Notes: generated by a model from the letters alone, not told the origin. Counted from the stretch's first letter, positions 10,118 to 23,100 are shown. The stretch: DNA of 64,000 nucleotides from Whitmania pigra (GCA_021613335.1 JAJTWR010000353.1:659001-723000), one strand, 5' to 3'. Made by a program: numbers and translations.

Positions 10118-11755
10118 ATGTCTGAATTCAAAATGATCTACTTGCCTTGCTTGTTGCTGTTGCTGGCTGGTGAGTATTTTTAACATACAAATCATTATTT
10201 TTCTTGGCTATGTTTGAATGTAAAATTAATATTATTATTACTTTTCAATTACATTACATTTCAATTAACAAGGATATTATTGGCATTCTGGTATTAATAA
10301 TTAACTCAATAATATCCAGTTAATTATTATGATTACGTAAATAAATTGTTAAAATATTTTGACTATGATCAAGGTTGCGTCGCGGGTCATCGCGGACATG
10401 AGGATTTCTCAATGAAATGCGAAAGAATCGCTGATCAAAAGGATTTTAACCTCCTCTGCAACCTGACTGATAACAGAGATATCGATTCTTCGTGCCCAGC
10501 GCCGTCTCTGCTCATTCCTCGGTTTTCCCCAATCACGATCAAGTGTGCTGTCGACATGCCTTTTCCGTACAACGAGGTCCAGTGTAAGATTCTTTATGGC
10601 GGAAAAACGTCTGACGAGGAAATCTTGTGGATGAACGGAAAACTCCTCCTCAACGCGCTGGAACACGACGAAAGAGTACTGGATGGATTCGTAAAGTTTG
10701 AAAGAATCTTATCAAATGCACTGGCCATTGGAGAAGCCTTGATCCGTTGTAAGAACTCCATGTTTAATGGAGAAAATGATCTATTCAGGTGCAGTCTTTT
10801 TGGGATCGGAGATAAAGCCTCGGTCATTGCTAACATGTCGTGTTCCTCGGCTTCGTCTTCCAGCGCGCAAACCTATACCATGACCATGATTCAATGTGGG
10901 TTTAGCGAAGATCACCAAAGTGATAAGGTCAGAGGTAATATGACCTTAGCTTTGAAGTTTTTCAACGACGGCATGAGGATGGCTGCCGATGTTTTGTTTT
11001 CTGCTCGTTCTAACTCACCCATGCAGAACGTTATGGAAACTGTCAGATTGGACTGTCATGTTTCACCCGTGGACGGCATTCTCGTTTGCGGTGCCTATTC
11101 GAACGAAGGAAGGTTTTGTGACAATCCTGAGTGCTGCGAGGACCAACAGGAAGAAGGAACAAGCTCCATTCGTGACAGAGTATGGGAGTTGGACCGTACG
11201 CTCGTGTTTGATGTCGATCAAAAATATTTTGGAAAAGCGCAGCTCACCTGCAACTTGGCAGATGATGTCCAGGCAAAGATTTTGAAGTGTTCTCTTCATT
11301 ATGCCAACGGTTCAATCTTGATTGACAGTAAATCCATCGTCGATATGACCGCCATCGATGGCTCAGTCGTTATTAACAGTGTCGAGCTGGTTCTGATCAA
11401 TTCGAGCAACAGGATTACTTACAAGAACATCTTAGGGCGTCTCCAATGCCACGCTCAAAACCCTCAAATCCAGAACATGTCAACCATATATTCTGTCGCA
11501 TGCACTTTCCCTTTGCTTCCGAATTACTTCATCGAAGGAAATCTGACTGATTCGAATAAAGACCCCACAAAGATCGCGATAACTTTTGACGGTCAGCTAC
11601 GAGCAACCAATAAGCCAGGAGGTCTTCACCTCAATAGTTTTTGCGGTGCCGATATCTTAGCTCCGATGACGAGAGTGAATGCGAAATGTATGGTTGACTT
11701 TGGCACCATTGACAAGCTTTGCGAAATGTTTTTGGATCTCTGCAATGACGGCTAG
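10118..11755 (+). CDS. Secreted cysteine-rich protein, array copy B (identical to A)
   Basis: The model is join(10118..10169,10374..11755), 477 residues. Signal-peptide exon, intron and second exon are identical to copy A at the sequence level I can compare, including synonymous sites and the UTRs. That identity implies a very recent duplication or gene conversion, or an assembly that has duplicated one locus. Module structure and cysteine layout are as described for copy A. The AATAAA signal falls near 11893. Confidence 0.82.
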
Positions 11756-12610
11756 GACTGTGTTGCTACAACGTGAAAGATTGTGAACTCACATAATTTG
11801 TAATTCTGGGAAAGGACTCATTTAAAATATTCAGTGGCTTTTTAAATAACACTCTAAAAATCATTTGAAACATGATGCATTGCTGGGTTTTCAATAAATC
11901 AATGAAATTGCAAATGCCACGTTTCTTGTTTAATTGCGACGGAGTTGAACAGATAAACCACTTTATAAATATTTTTAGTGTATTGCAGCGGACACGCATT
12001 ATGTTATTGCGACTGCGATGACGTTAAACGCGTACAAGGTAAATAAAATATAAGACAGTTTGTTCTTGATACTTGTCTACAGACCAACAACTTATATAGA
12101 CGCACAGCCAAATTCTCCAATGAATCCGCTCATATCCACCCTGAACTGATATGTTTGCGGCACCGGTGAAAGGTTTTAGACGATGGTGCACAACGTCCAG
12201 CTCGCGAGCCACATCAGGACCGCGAAGGCTACAAGGAAAAGTGGAAAAATCATCCTTTCAATCAAGCTATGCAAGTTAGCTCAGAAGGTGGCGTGCCTGC
12301 GAACAACGGTAAAAACAACAGTCGTTACGTGTCATGTTCTCAACCCAGTTAAGTGTCATGTTTAAACGAACATATTAGTAAAGATACAACAGCGCTATTC
12401 AAATAAACATATTATATTACATTAATAATTTCAGTGAGGTTGTGAATGAACACTGAGGCAGCAGCGACAGTATAAAGGCGTACATCTTTAAATTCAAAAA
12501 TTCTTTCCCACTTGACTAGCAAACAGTCGACTTGTGGATTAGTTTCATGGCATGATAGCTATGCCACACCAATGAGCTTAGATGGCGTCTTGATTTTAGT
12601 TTTCCATACA

Positions 12611-13210
12611 TCAGTTCCTTGAGGGTAGCATCCATCCTTTAATAGAAATTTATGCAAACTATGTTTTAGTAATGGAATAAAGACAAGTGGTGTAATGATA
12701 AGATATTTTTAAAATATGTCAAATTTTTTCGAAAATGGCTTGCTCGAATTATTTAGTTTCCATTTTTAGGCAAATATAAAAAAGTGTATCATGAATTTGA
12801 TTTCAAATGCACCATGTATAAATCTGTAACTCATTTGATGGAGTGTTGCCTCTTGCATATTCACTCAGAGAATTGTGGTGTCCCATGCTACAGATAACTC
12901 TGAGCGGGAGAGGACATGTCTGCAAATAACATCGCATCTGTTAATAACTTCTAATCGTACAAATAAATTTGCTTAAACAAAACTGAAATAAAAAGGTCCT
13001 GCCAACAAGCAATATTTTCCATAATAACGGTGTTAATTCAAAATGCGCATAGAAAATCGAGATCAGATTGCTTTTTTTACCAACCTTTTCCCTATCAATA
13101 CCTTTGGCTTTGTTTAAGATTAACATCAAGTGGGTCGGCTATATCAGTGGGCATATTGAATAATTTGTGATTTTGCCGGCGACAACTATTTCGTAAATTT
13201 CCTTACAGAT
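12611..13210 (-). pseudogene. Degraded SAP18 copy in unit 3
   Basis: Contains the first codons of exon 3 (about 12611-12637), a recognisable exon 2 (12813..12919) and an exon 1 remnant (about 13085-13155). Exon 1 has lost a net 5 bp (AAGGTGCCGTTAAC has become AAGATTAAC), which shifts the frame between the start codon and GIDREK. Exon 3 is cut as in unit 2. This copy has more substitutions than the unit 2 copy, so it is older or was not converted. Confidence 0.8.
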
Positions 13211-13650
13211 TCTCGACGTCAAAACAAATGTCATTAGAATTAATGCAAACAGCTCGGAAAATTTGAAAGCGGCAATTTTAGAAAAAATTGAATTCACTTT
13301 ATCAAACGTGCTTTTTATTTGCCAAATATTAAAAAAAAAGATTTATGTATATCCATCATCTGCTTTCTAGTCTGATTCTTGTTCGATAACAATTAGAGAA
13401 TTTTGCGACTTTTTTAAACATGATAAAAAATAAAACATCAGTGATTAAACAATTAATTTGATTATTTATGCAATTAATTACCTAAAATTAACCACTCGTT
13501 TCAATAAATTCATTGAAATACAGAGTAATTAATATGTAATAACTATATATTAAATATTATGCTGAATGCTAATTAAAGTATTTGGTTGGATCTGTAGTTT
13601 TAAATGAACAGTTCATTAGTAGATAGCAGACAATTGAAAAAATTCATTAT

Positions 13651-16600
13651 CAGAGGCGCCAACTTGATAAAATTATTGGGGGGGGGGGGGGGGGCAAATT
13701 TATTTCATAAACTTGTCGCTGAAACTTTAGTTCGTAAATCGTTTTTCATTGATTTAAAGTGAATTGACGTTGACTGCGAAGAACGACAGTTTTCATAGAT
13801 ACTAGTAAAAAACCCAATTTTGCAAAACGGCGTGCGCATGAGGATATTGAAATTTTAAATTAATTACTACAAGTTAAGCAAAAATTTGTAACTCTGTGAA
13901 TGCTCTTTATTTACAAATTAAAAGAGAAGAAATAAAATTATAACAATGACTCTAACGGTTTGTTTGTTAGAGCATAAATAACAAATGCTCTCTCAATAAC
14001 AAAAGATCGTACATAAACATTTTTTCCATATAAAAAGTTAATTTTCTCTTCTCATTTCTTGAATTAAATTCGTTAATAACGTCATCTAAGTTCATTTCAT
14101 TTGCCAAATCCTTGTGAAACTGAAGAATCGATACGGAATTAAGCCGCTTTTGTCCCATTGTTGATCTAAGGTAAGTTTTTAACCTCCGAAGTCCCGAGAA
14201 AAATCGTTCAGCTGTGGCAGAAGTTGAAGGAATGGTAATGAATATGTTTAGAAACTTGATCATTTCTGGGAGAAGTTCAATCAGATGCGGCTGCTTTTGC
14301 AAATAGTTGATTATATCGTTTACGCCCTCGACGGATTGATCTGCTTCTTTAAGAATCTGCATTAACATATCTCGTTGTTCAATAAAGCGGTCTGGATCGA
14401 CGTCATCTTTGTAGAATTCCAGTATCTTGGCCTTGTTTGCATCATCACCTAGCACAAACTGCTCAATTTCCATTAAAAATTTGAACGATTTGCTCTCAAA
14501 TCGAACATCCGGTGTTTTCAAAATTTCTTCAATAATCTCAACGAATTGCGATTCATAAATCTCCTGAATTGAACGACTAGATTTTGGTTCTGGCTGAAGC
14601 TGATCATTGGTTTGGAAACGATTTGGAATTTTTCGTTTCCTCGACAACTTTATTTTTTCTTCTACCTCGGCAGGTTTATCCGAGATTACTTTCTGCCAAA
14701 ATTCAGAGAAATCTTTTTGGCAAAAACTGAGACTGGCCTTTAGAGTTGCAATCATGCGATGCGCTTCTTCCAAATGCAGAGATCTTTTTTGTAATGCCGT
14801 GTTAACCGTATCAATGTATCCAAATAGCTTCGTCAGCAACATCAATGTGAAATAAAATTGGAACTTTTCCATCAGTCTTATATATCCCGAAGCCTTTGCA
14901 CCAAAATCCGACTAATCACTCTCAGCCATCTCAGTAAAGAAATCTATCAATGCTGAGTAGTTTGACAGAAGAGACGAGATGGATACATATTTGACTGTCC
15001 ATCTGGTTGGACATAGAGGTTCAAGGCTTGTGGACTCGTCTGATTTTAGATTCTGGAATATAGCTAATCGCTTAGGCGAGTCCCTTACAAAATTGATAAT
15101 ATCTTTAACCATACTTAATGTATCTCTGCAAATCGGAAAGCTCTTGATACTGTCTTGAGCCACTAAGTTTAATGAATGGGCCAAACAATGAACAAATAAT
15201 GCTCTTTTTTCGTCTTCGAGAATTCTAGCTTGCACACCATTTTTGCTACCAGCCATGTCTCTAGCACCATCATAACACTGCCCTCTACAGTTGGACAGCG
15301 GTAAATCAAATCGAAGAAGAGCATCCTTGATGACAGAGTACAACGCTGCTGAAGTTGTTGATTCCACTTCGTAAAAACCGACAAAAATCTCTTCGGCCTT
15401 TAACGGATTTTTGGTGAACCGTAAGCAAATTGCAAACTGTTCCTTTCGGGATACATCCGCTGTCTCGTCACAGATAATAGCATAGGGACCAACTTTTTTA
15501 ACCAATACAATTAGTTTCCCAGAAGATCAAGAATTTCATTTTGGATACCATGGCTACACCAAGTATAAGATTCATGCTTCAACCACATTTGTAGCTCTTC
15601 TGAATCTTCACTCCGCAAGTTTAACAAGTTTACAAAGTTACTTGTGTCATCATTGTGACCACGAATTGCAATTCTCTGTGACGCTAAGTACAACAGCAAA
15701 GAAAATATTTTTTTCAAACACTTTCGGTTATTCAGCATTTCTTTCTTTTTTTTGTTCGAAAATCTGTAATTGTAATAAAAATATTATTCATTAGAATAAC
15801 GTTCCAGATGAAAATAAATTATTGGTTACCTGTGCAACGATGTTAACTGAAGATTTTAACGCATGCATTTTTAATATGGCTTCCTTGTGGCACAATGGTT
15901 TTTCATGCAGTTTCAACTTTTCCAAACCCTTTTTCCAATTATTGAAGCCTGTTTCAATGAAAATTCCTTTCTAGAGGAAAACGGCAGACCCATGGTCAGA
16001 AAAATTTATCGACATGTGGAACACAGCACAAAGTCTTTCTCCGAGTCATACAAAACCCATGGGAAGCTATTGATCCAATTTGGCACAAATCGACGTTTTG
16101 CATTCACGGATTTACCGAGAACAGCAGAAGATGTACTTTCCGCTAGATCTGCATCTACTTTTGCGGTATCCACCTCAAAGAGTCTACTGAAACCGGCCTG
16201 GAGGTTTTAGCCGACAATTTGATCAAAAACTTTTCCATTCTAAACTTATTTATGAATTTCTGAATTAAAAAACAAAATTATAATTCATTCAGCCTCAAAG
16301 TATAAAAACTAAAACAGTAAGTTGCAATTCGAACGTTTTAATTTAATTAGATTATTATTAAATAAAAAATAATTAACAGTACTAACCGGTAAGACTTTTT
16401 TAAAGGAAAAAACAACTATTAAATTTTTTAATCTGAAAAGTAATAACGAAAACAACATGCCGTGCCGTCACTTTCATTTTAATTCAATTCAACGCTTCAT
16501 TGCTATGGTAACGTGCAGTGACGGGCAACTAGTTTACTAAAAAGTTGCAAACTTTTAGTTTAACTAAAAAATTTTAGTTAAGGCAACAGTATAACTAAGA

Positions 16601-16774
16601 AGAAAAATAATTTAGTTAAATTGTGAGTTTAATTAATTTTTTTTAGTTAACAACTTAAAAGTTTAACTTAAAATATGTAAATCCTCCACCACAAAATTAT
16701 TGGGGGGCAAAATGATACGTTCTCTCTGAAAAATTATTGAAAAATGCTTTGCCCCCCTTAAGTTGGCGCCTATG
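13651..16774 (-). mobile_element. hAT DNA transposon inserted in unit 3
   Basis: 3124 bp with terminal inverted repeats CAGAGGCGCCAACTTGA and (right end, reverse complement) CATAGGCGCCAACTTAA. Flanked by 8-bp duplications TTCATTAT (13643-13650) and CTCATTAT (16775-16782), which differ at one base. Units 1 and 2 keep the uninterrupted site ACTCATTATCACTC, confirming the insertion. A run of 17 or more G follows the left end. It encodes a broken transposase on the minus strand. Confidence 0.92.
13967..16110 (-). pseudogene. hAT transposase (TTF zinc finger + DUF4371 + dimerisation domain), broken
   Basis: Reading the minus strand from right to left: a TTF-type zinc-finger region near 16100-15860 (RFVPNWINSFPW, then NNWKKGLEKLKLHEK in a shifted frame); a middle part at 15738-15511; a DUF4371/RNase-H-like part at 15505-14912 (IICDETADVSRKEQ, CRGQCYDGARDMAG, FVHCLAHSLNLV, CPTRW); and the C-terminal hAT dimerisation domain (SATAERFFSGLRRLKTYLRS). 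The 15505-14912 and 14872-13967 parts share one frame and are split by a TAG at 14912-14914. Frameshifts separate the N-terminal pieces. It resembles the ZMYM-type zinc-finger class of hAT proteins and is inactive as it stands. Confidence 0.88.
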
Positions 16775-17549
16775 CTCATTATCACTCATAAAGTCTATCC
16801 CTCAAGAAGCGTTAACATCACCGCATTGAAAATATTTTTTCAATACCCATGTAAAACTCTGACACTTCAAATTTACATGCACGACTTCATGCATCTTAAT
16901 TATGAGCACAATCCAACAGCTTTAAAATTTACGAATAAATGAGTCATGATGAATTGAAAGTAGAGCTAAAATATTTGGAAAAACGTAAGAAACTGAGGAG
17001 CTCAGGGTTAAACTTAACTTGTTATAAATTGTTATTAGAAAATTATTGAGAAGAAATATTTGCGTATGCAATTAAATAAGAACCTACAGAAAGGTCTTGA
17101 TTTAAGAAATGTTGTTTATTGATTTTTTTACATGAAGTTCTCTTGAGTTATCGGCAGAGGCGTCCAATTCATCTGGGAGCAATCCAGTCTTGACATTTTA
17201 AAAATATCGACTAACGTTTAACCAATTATCACACTGCATCCATCACTATGATCGTAAGACATTTTGCAGATAAAAGCTATTTTCAATATAACTATAATAA
17301 ATATATTACAAGAGGCTATAGTCCTCCGTTTGATGATAAAAATAAATGAATAATTTAATATCGAAGTGTTGTAATTATTTTGATGAAAGAGTTTATTAAT
17401 TACTCTTATATCACTATTTAAAAAATATGAAATATTATAAGGCTGCATAACGCTTTCCCTCGTTTGATTAATTAATTATCGATTCAATTTTAACTACGCT
17501 TTCAATCAAACTAATTGATCGAATGAATGCGCAAGGCTCAAATCGTCGC

Positions 17550-17556
17550 TATAAAA
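17550..17556 (+). promoter_or_regulatory. TATA box of gene C
   Basis: TATAAAA, 97 bp before the start codon, with the same initiator-like GACGTTCAG context as A, B and D. Confidence 0.7.
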
Positions 17557-17646
17557 ATGCTGAAGTTAGTTGACTGACGTTCAGAAAATTCGTTTCTCTC
17601 AGTTAGGAAGGTCAAACTTTGGTTTGATTTGAACTGGTACGAAACA

Positions 17647-19352
17647 ATGTCTGAATTCAAAATGATCTACTTGCCTTGCTTGTTGCTGTTGCTGGCTGGT
17701 GAGTATTTTTAACATACAAATCATTATTTTTCTGGTATTAATAATTAACTAAATAATATCTAGTTTATTATTATTATTATTATTAACTCAATAATATCCA
17801 GTTAATTATTATTGTTATTATTAACTCAATAATATCCAGTTAATTATTATTATTATTGTTATTATAATTATTATTATTATAATTAACTCAATAATATCCA
17901 GTTAATTATTATGATTATCTAAATAAATTGTTAAAATAATTTGACGATGATCAAGGTTGCGTCGCGGGTCAGCATCGCGGACAGGAGGATATCTCAATGA
18001 GATGCGAAAGAATCGCTGATCAAAAATTTAACCTCCTCTGCAACCTGACTGATCACAGAGGTAACAATCCTTCGTGCCCACCGAAGTCTCTGCTCATTCC
18101 TCGGTTTTCCCAAATCACGATCAAGTGTGCTGTCGGAATGCCATTTCCGTTCAACGAGGTCCAATGTAAGATAATAGATCTTCATGGCGGCAAAACGTAT
18201 GACAAGGAAATCTTGCAGACGAACGGCACCCTCTTCTTCAACGCGCTGGAGCACAACGAAATAGTCCTGGATGGATTGGTAAAGTTTGAAAGCATCTTTT
18301 CAAATGCACTGGCCTTTGGAGAAGCCTTGATCCGTTGTAAGAACTCCATGTTCAATGGAGAAAATGATCTATTCAGGTGCAGTCTTTTTGGGATTGGAGA
18401 TAAAGCCTCGGTCATTGCTAACATGTCGTGTTCCTCGGCTTCGTCTTCCAGCGCGCAAACCTATACCATGACCATGATTCAATGTGGGTTTAGCGAAGAT
18501 CACCAAAGTGCCAAAGTCAGAGGTAATATGACCTTAGCTTTGAAGTTTTTCAACGACGACATGAGGATGGCTGCCGATGTTTTGTTTTCTTCTCGTTCTA
18601 ACTCACCCCTGTGGAACGTTATGGAAACTGTCAGATTAGGATGTCATGTGTCACCCGTAGACCACGGTGAAGGCATTCTGGTTTGCGGTGCCCATTTGAA
18701 CGAAGGGAGGTTTTGTGATGATCCTGTCTGCTGCGAGGACCAACAGGAAGAAGGAACAAGCTCCATTCGTGACAGAGTATGGGAGTTGGACCGTACGCTC
18801 GTGTTTGATGTCGATCAAAAATATTTTGGAAAAGCGCAGCTCACCTGCAACTTTGCAGATGATGTCCAGGCAAAGATTTTGAAGTGTTCTCTTCATTATG
18901 CCAACGGTTCAATCTTGATTGACAGTAAATCCATCGTCGATATGACCGCCATCGATGGCTCAGTCGTTATTAACAGTGTCGAGCTGGTTCTGATCAATGC
19001 GAGCAACAGGATTACTTACAAGAACATTTTAGGGCATCTCCAATGCCACGCTCAAAACCCTCAAATCCAGAACATGTCAACCATATATTCTGTCGCATGC
19101 ACTTTCCCTTTGCTCCCGAATTACTTCATCGAAGGAAATCTGACTGATTCGAATAAAGACCCCACAAAGATCGCGATAACTTTTGACGGTCAGCTACGAG
19201 CAACCAATAAGCCAGGAGGTCTTCACCTCAATAGTTTTTGCGGTGCCGATATCTTAGCTCCGATGACGAGAGTGAATGCGAAATGTATGGTTGACTTTGG
19301 CACCATTGACAAGCTTTGCGAAATGTTTTTGAATCTCTGCAATGACGGCTAG
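17647..19352 (+). CDS. Secreted cysteine-rich protein, array copy C
   Basis: The model is join(17647..17698,17956..19352), 482 residues. The signal-peptide exon is identical to the other copies, with the same GTGAGT donor and GATCAAG acceptor. The intron carries a local expansion of an ACTCAATAATATCCAGTTAATTATT-type unit with ATT runs (about 17735-17925). The first ~130 mature residues differ from A/B at many positions (for example QHRGQED, NNPSCPPKS, an extra DLH in place of L, NGTLFFN). The rest is nearly identical to A/B, apart from a three-codon insertion near DHGEGILVCG. All cysteines of the module pattern are kept, and the frame is fully open, so it is probably functional. The function is unknown, as for A. 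Confidence 0.82.
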
Positions 19353-20171
19353 GACTGTGTTGCTAAAACGTGAAAGATTGTGAACTCACATAATTTGTAA
19401 TTCTGGGAAAGGACTCATTTAAAATATTCAGTGGCTTTTTAAATAACACTCTAAAAATCATTTGAAACATGATGCATTGCTGGGTTTTCAATAAATCAAT
19501 GAAATTGCAAATGCCACGTTTCTTGTTTAATTGCGACGGAGTTGAATAGCTAAACCACTTTAAAAACTAGAACTTAGAAACTCCTACCGCGGAGCTAACC
19601 GACAGGGAATCATCAGAGGAGTGCCCCCGTCATCAAACGTTTCGGCCCAAACTCCTGACGTTCTCGAGGGGTGGGCCACACACCCGTTGATCAGGCGGGT
19701 GTCCCTGTCGGTGAAAACCCTACCTATCCGACTTCATCGTAACGCACCGCACGTTATATGATGATCGATGAAATTCACGACGACCTTTGCTCATCGATCT
19801 CATATAATGCACACTGAGCGTTATAATTTCTTTGAAGCGGCCGCCGTCACTTAGAAATATACGCTCGTTGGTTGGTTGGTTATTTATTAACGTCCATTTC
19901 ATAACTAGATGATTAGGACGGGGACAACAACAGAAGAGAACAACAATAGACAACGAACATCGAGGTGCAACCAGTCAAAAAAAAAATATATATATATATG
20001 AATAAATAAATAAATAAATACATATATAATAAGTAACTAAAGAAATACATACATACATACATGTATAATAAGTAAACTAAGTAACTGATGACATATGCAA
20101 GCAAGTGAGTAGTGTCAATCAATGTCACAACATAATTATGTACAGAGTTTATGTACAGTCAGAGGTCTTCG

Positions 20172-23100
20172 TCAAATCAGGTTTCTTCTCTTTTCTTGGA
20201 CCCATCGGAAGATGAGATCTATGCTAGCGTGATTGCTAAGCATAGTTCTCAAGTCCAGTGTCTGTATCTTGAGCTTCGACCTGATGTTCCGCCTGAGGGG
20301 TTCCTGACTAGGACACTCCATGAGGAAATGTTTAGTGGACTCCTCCATCCGAGGACAAGTTTGGCATTTGCCGCTGTTGAGCCTCTTCATTTGGAACAGG
20401 TAGCGGTTCAGATGACATCTTCCAAGCCGGAGTCTGGAGATGAGGACCTCCTTCCTTCTGGAGGAGCATTGGAAGATGCTCTTGGTCGTTGCCTGTCTCT
20501 GGACTTCATGATGGTGAGTGCCAGTGAAGGAATCCCACCTTCTCTGCCAGTCCTCTTCGGTCTTCCTGGCGACGAATCTTTTGGCGTCATTGATAGATGC
20601 TGGGATTTGGCGATCTATCTGGCCTCGAGTTGTCGCAAGCTTCGCCAGAGTGTCGGCCTTCTCGTTACCTGGAATGCCCACGTGGGCTGGTACCCAGACG
20701 AGAGTGACTTGCTGGTCTTGTTCCATGAAATCTGAAATCAAAGATAAAATTCTGTGAATTTCAGGATCGTGGTAGGCATTGTTTCGATTTCTTAGGCACT
20801 GGATGGCACTAAGAGAATCGCTTAAAATTACAATATTCTTGTCCTCCCCCTGGTAGGAGGTTTTTAGCAGCATCAAGCAGTCCTCGATGGCTGCTAATTC
20901 CGTTGCAGAGATGCTGCTGTCGGGCGAAGTTCTGATACTGAGCTCCACTCCTTTCTTTGGGATGAAGATTCCTATCCCTGCCTTGTCCTTCATCTTGGAT
21001 GCGTCCGTGTAGCAGAGCAGACTGGAATCACTGATTTCTTCGATCTTCTCCCTAGCGACCAGCATCCTCAGAGGATCGTCGGCCGCTATTGCCAGGGTGT
21101 AGGTGTCGAAGTTGGGGTTCTTCAGTGTCCATGGTGCTCTGATAACTTCGGCATCCAGTTCTCTTGTGATGTCCTTTTGAATGTAGTCAGGCAGGAGACC
21201 TGATACCGTTTCAAAAGGGCATGGACGATTGGTCTTCTTCATCTTCCAGTGAAGTTTGCCCTTGATGCTGGAATTCCTGAAATTATGTGCAAAATAACAT
21301 TCCCTGATGGGGTTATTAAGAGTGGCCAGTGACCGGATAGCATGATTAGCAGTGATCTTCTTTCGACGAAGGTCTAATGGAAGTTCACCGCATTCAACTT
21401 GTAGCGACAGATTTCCACTCCCAGGCATGCTGCCACAGCAAATCTTGAGAGCCTGGAATTGGATGCTGTCATGTACTTTCTTGTTGTGCTTGAAGCTGAG
21501 GTCAAAGGCTTCACTCCCGTAATCCATCACAGATCTAATGGTGGCTCTGTACAGGTGGATCAAGAGGGACTTGCTGGCTCCCCAGGATTTTCCTGCGACA
21601 GCTCTCATCACGTTGAGACGCTTCCGGCATCTGTTGTTAACAGTGGCTGTTTAGGCGTTCCAGCTCAACTTGTCGTCCAGGATGACTCCTAGGAACATTG
21701 CCGATTGGGTCATTGGGAGTTCCTCCCCAGCTATGCGCAGTGTCGTCCGGGAGGAGACCAGCCTTGACTTGTTCCTGTTGAATAGAACCGCACATGATTT
21801 ATTAACAGAGATTTTAAAACCATGGCTGGAAAGAAACTTCTCTGTTTGATTAAGGTGCTGCATCCTGTGCCTCATGGTGGAAAGATCGCTACCGGTCGTC
21901 CAGAGGGCTATGTCGTCGGCGTACATAGACACCTTGATCTTGTTCACTGGCTGGGGCAGACAGTCGAGCATCACAATGAACAGTAGCGGGCTAAGGACAC
22001 TGCCTTGGGGTGTGCCATTGTCAAGGGTGACAGGGTTGGAGAAAGTCGCTCCGACTCTGACTTCCATGGTTCGATCTTGTAAGAAGTCGTTTATCCAGTG
22101 AAGCATCCTCCCTTTGATGCCTAGTTTGGATAGCCTTGCGACTAGTCCTTCTCTCCACACCATATCAAAGGCTTTTTCCAAGTCCAGAAAAACCCCAAGG
22201 GTCATCTGCCTCTTTGTGGAAGAGGCAGCTATGTCTTGCGTTATTCGGACCAGTTGGTCCGAGCATCCTCTTCCTTTTCTGAAACCGGCTTGGTTTCGGC
22301 TGATGAGATCGAAACTCTCTAGGTGCCATCTGAGCCTTGTTGCGATCACCCTTTCAAGGAGCTTGCAAAGAGAGGAGGTCAGAGAGATAGGTCTGTAAGA
22401 GGCCGGTTCCGAAGGAGGTTTTCCCTTCTTCGGGATGGGGATTACCGTCGCTTTCTTCCAAGAGGAGGGAAGACGACCTATCGACCAGGACTGGTTGAAA
22501 AGGGAGACAATGCTTTCTAGGCACTGTGGGGAGAGTTTCCTAATCATTTCGTAGTGGATGCCATCGGGGCCTGGGGATGAGTTCCCACATTTTCCGAGGG
22601 CATCCATTACTTCAGCCGTTTCTATGGGATGGGACAGAGGAGAGTTGCCCCAGCCATCTGGATCGAGATCGAAAGAGAAATTCTGCTTGATCTTTGCGAA
22701 GTGCGGGAACAGATTTGCATTGCTGCTCGCGTAGGCAAAGGTTTTTGCAAAGATTTCCGCTTTGCTGAAGTTATCCAGTGGGGATCCATCACTAGAGGAG
22801 ATCGGGGGGATGCGAGCTCCTTGAGAGTGACCGCTCATGCTTTTGACGGTTCTCCAGAGGGTGCCCAGGTTTGTTGACCTGTTGAAGCTGGCACAGAATC
22901 TCTCCCAACAGTCTTTCTTGGCTTTCCTGACAACCCATTGAGCTCGCCCTTTCGCCCGCTTGTATTCTGTGAATGCATCGACTGTCTTCATCTTTAGGAA
23001 GCGGTTTCTCATCTGGTTTCTTTCTTTGATTGCTGCTCTGCAGTCCTCGTTCCAGTAAGGGACGGATTGTTTTCTGCGGCTGCTTGTGGGCTTTTGAGAG

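Larger units (their letters stand above)
8096..12610. repeat. Array unit 2 (4.5 kb segmental duplication)
   Basis: Second copy of the unit: truncated SAP18 5' exons, intergenic spacer with the doubled 105-bp block, and secreted gene B. A deletion near 12361 removes the stretch equivalent to about 7551-7850, but the last ~25 bp of the solo LTR and its right-hand GCGCT are kept (about 12366-12397). The copied ancestor therefore already held the LTR. Confidence 0.85.
12611..19563. repeat. Array unit 3, carrying gene C and split by a hAT element
   Basis: Third copy of the unit. Compared with unit 1 it has lost a segment of the intergenic spacer (the stretch after TCTCGACGTCAAAACAAAT at about 13230 jumps to GTCATTAGAATTAAT), gained the hAT insertion at 13651-16774, and carries only one copy of the 105-bp promoter block. 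On the right it ends at about 19563, where homology to the downstream flank of A stops and an RLE-type retrotransposon begins. Confidence 0.75.

Noticed and set aside
13676..13693. Run of 17 or more G
   Set aside because: Lies just inside the hAT left end, with a matching C run at the right end. It is part of the element's subterminal sequence, and its length may be a sequencing artefact.
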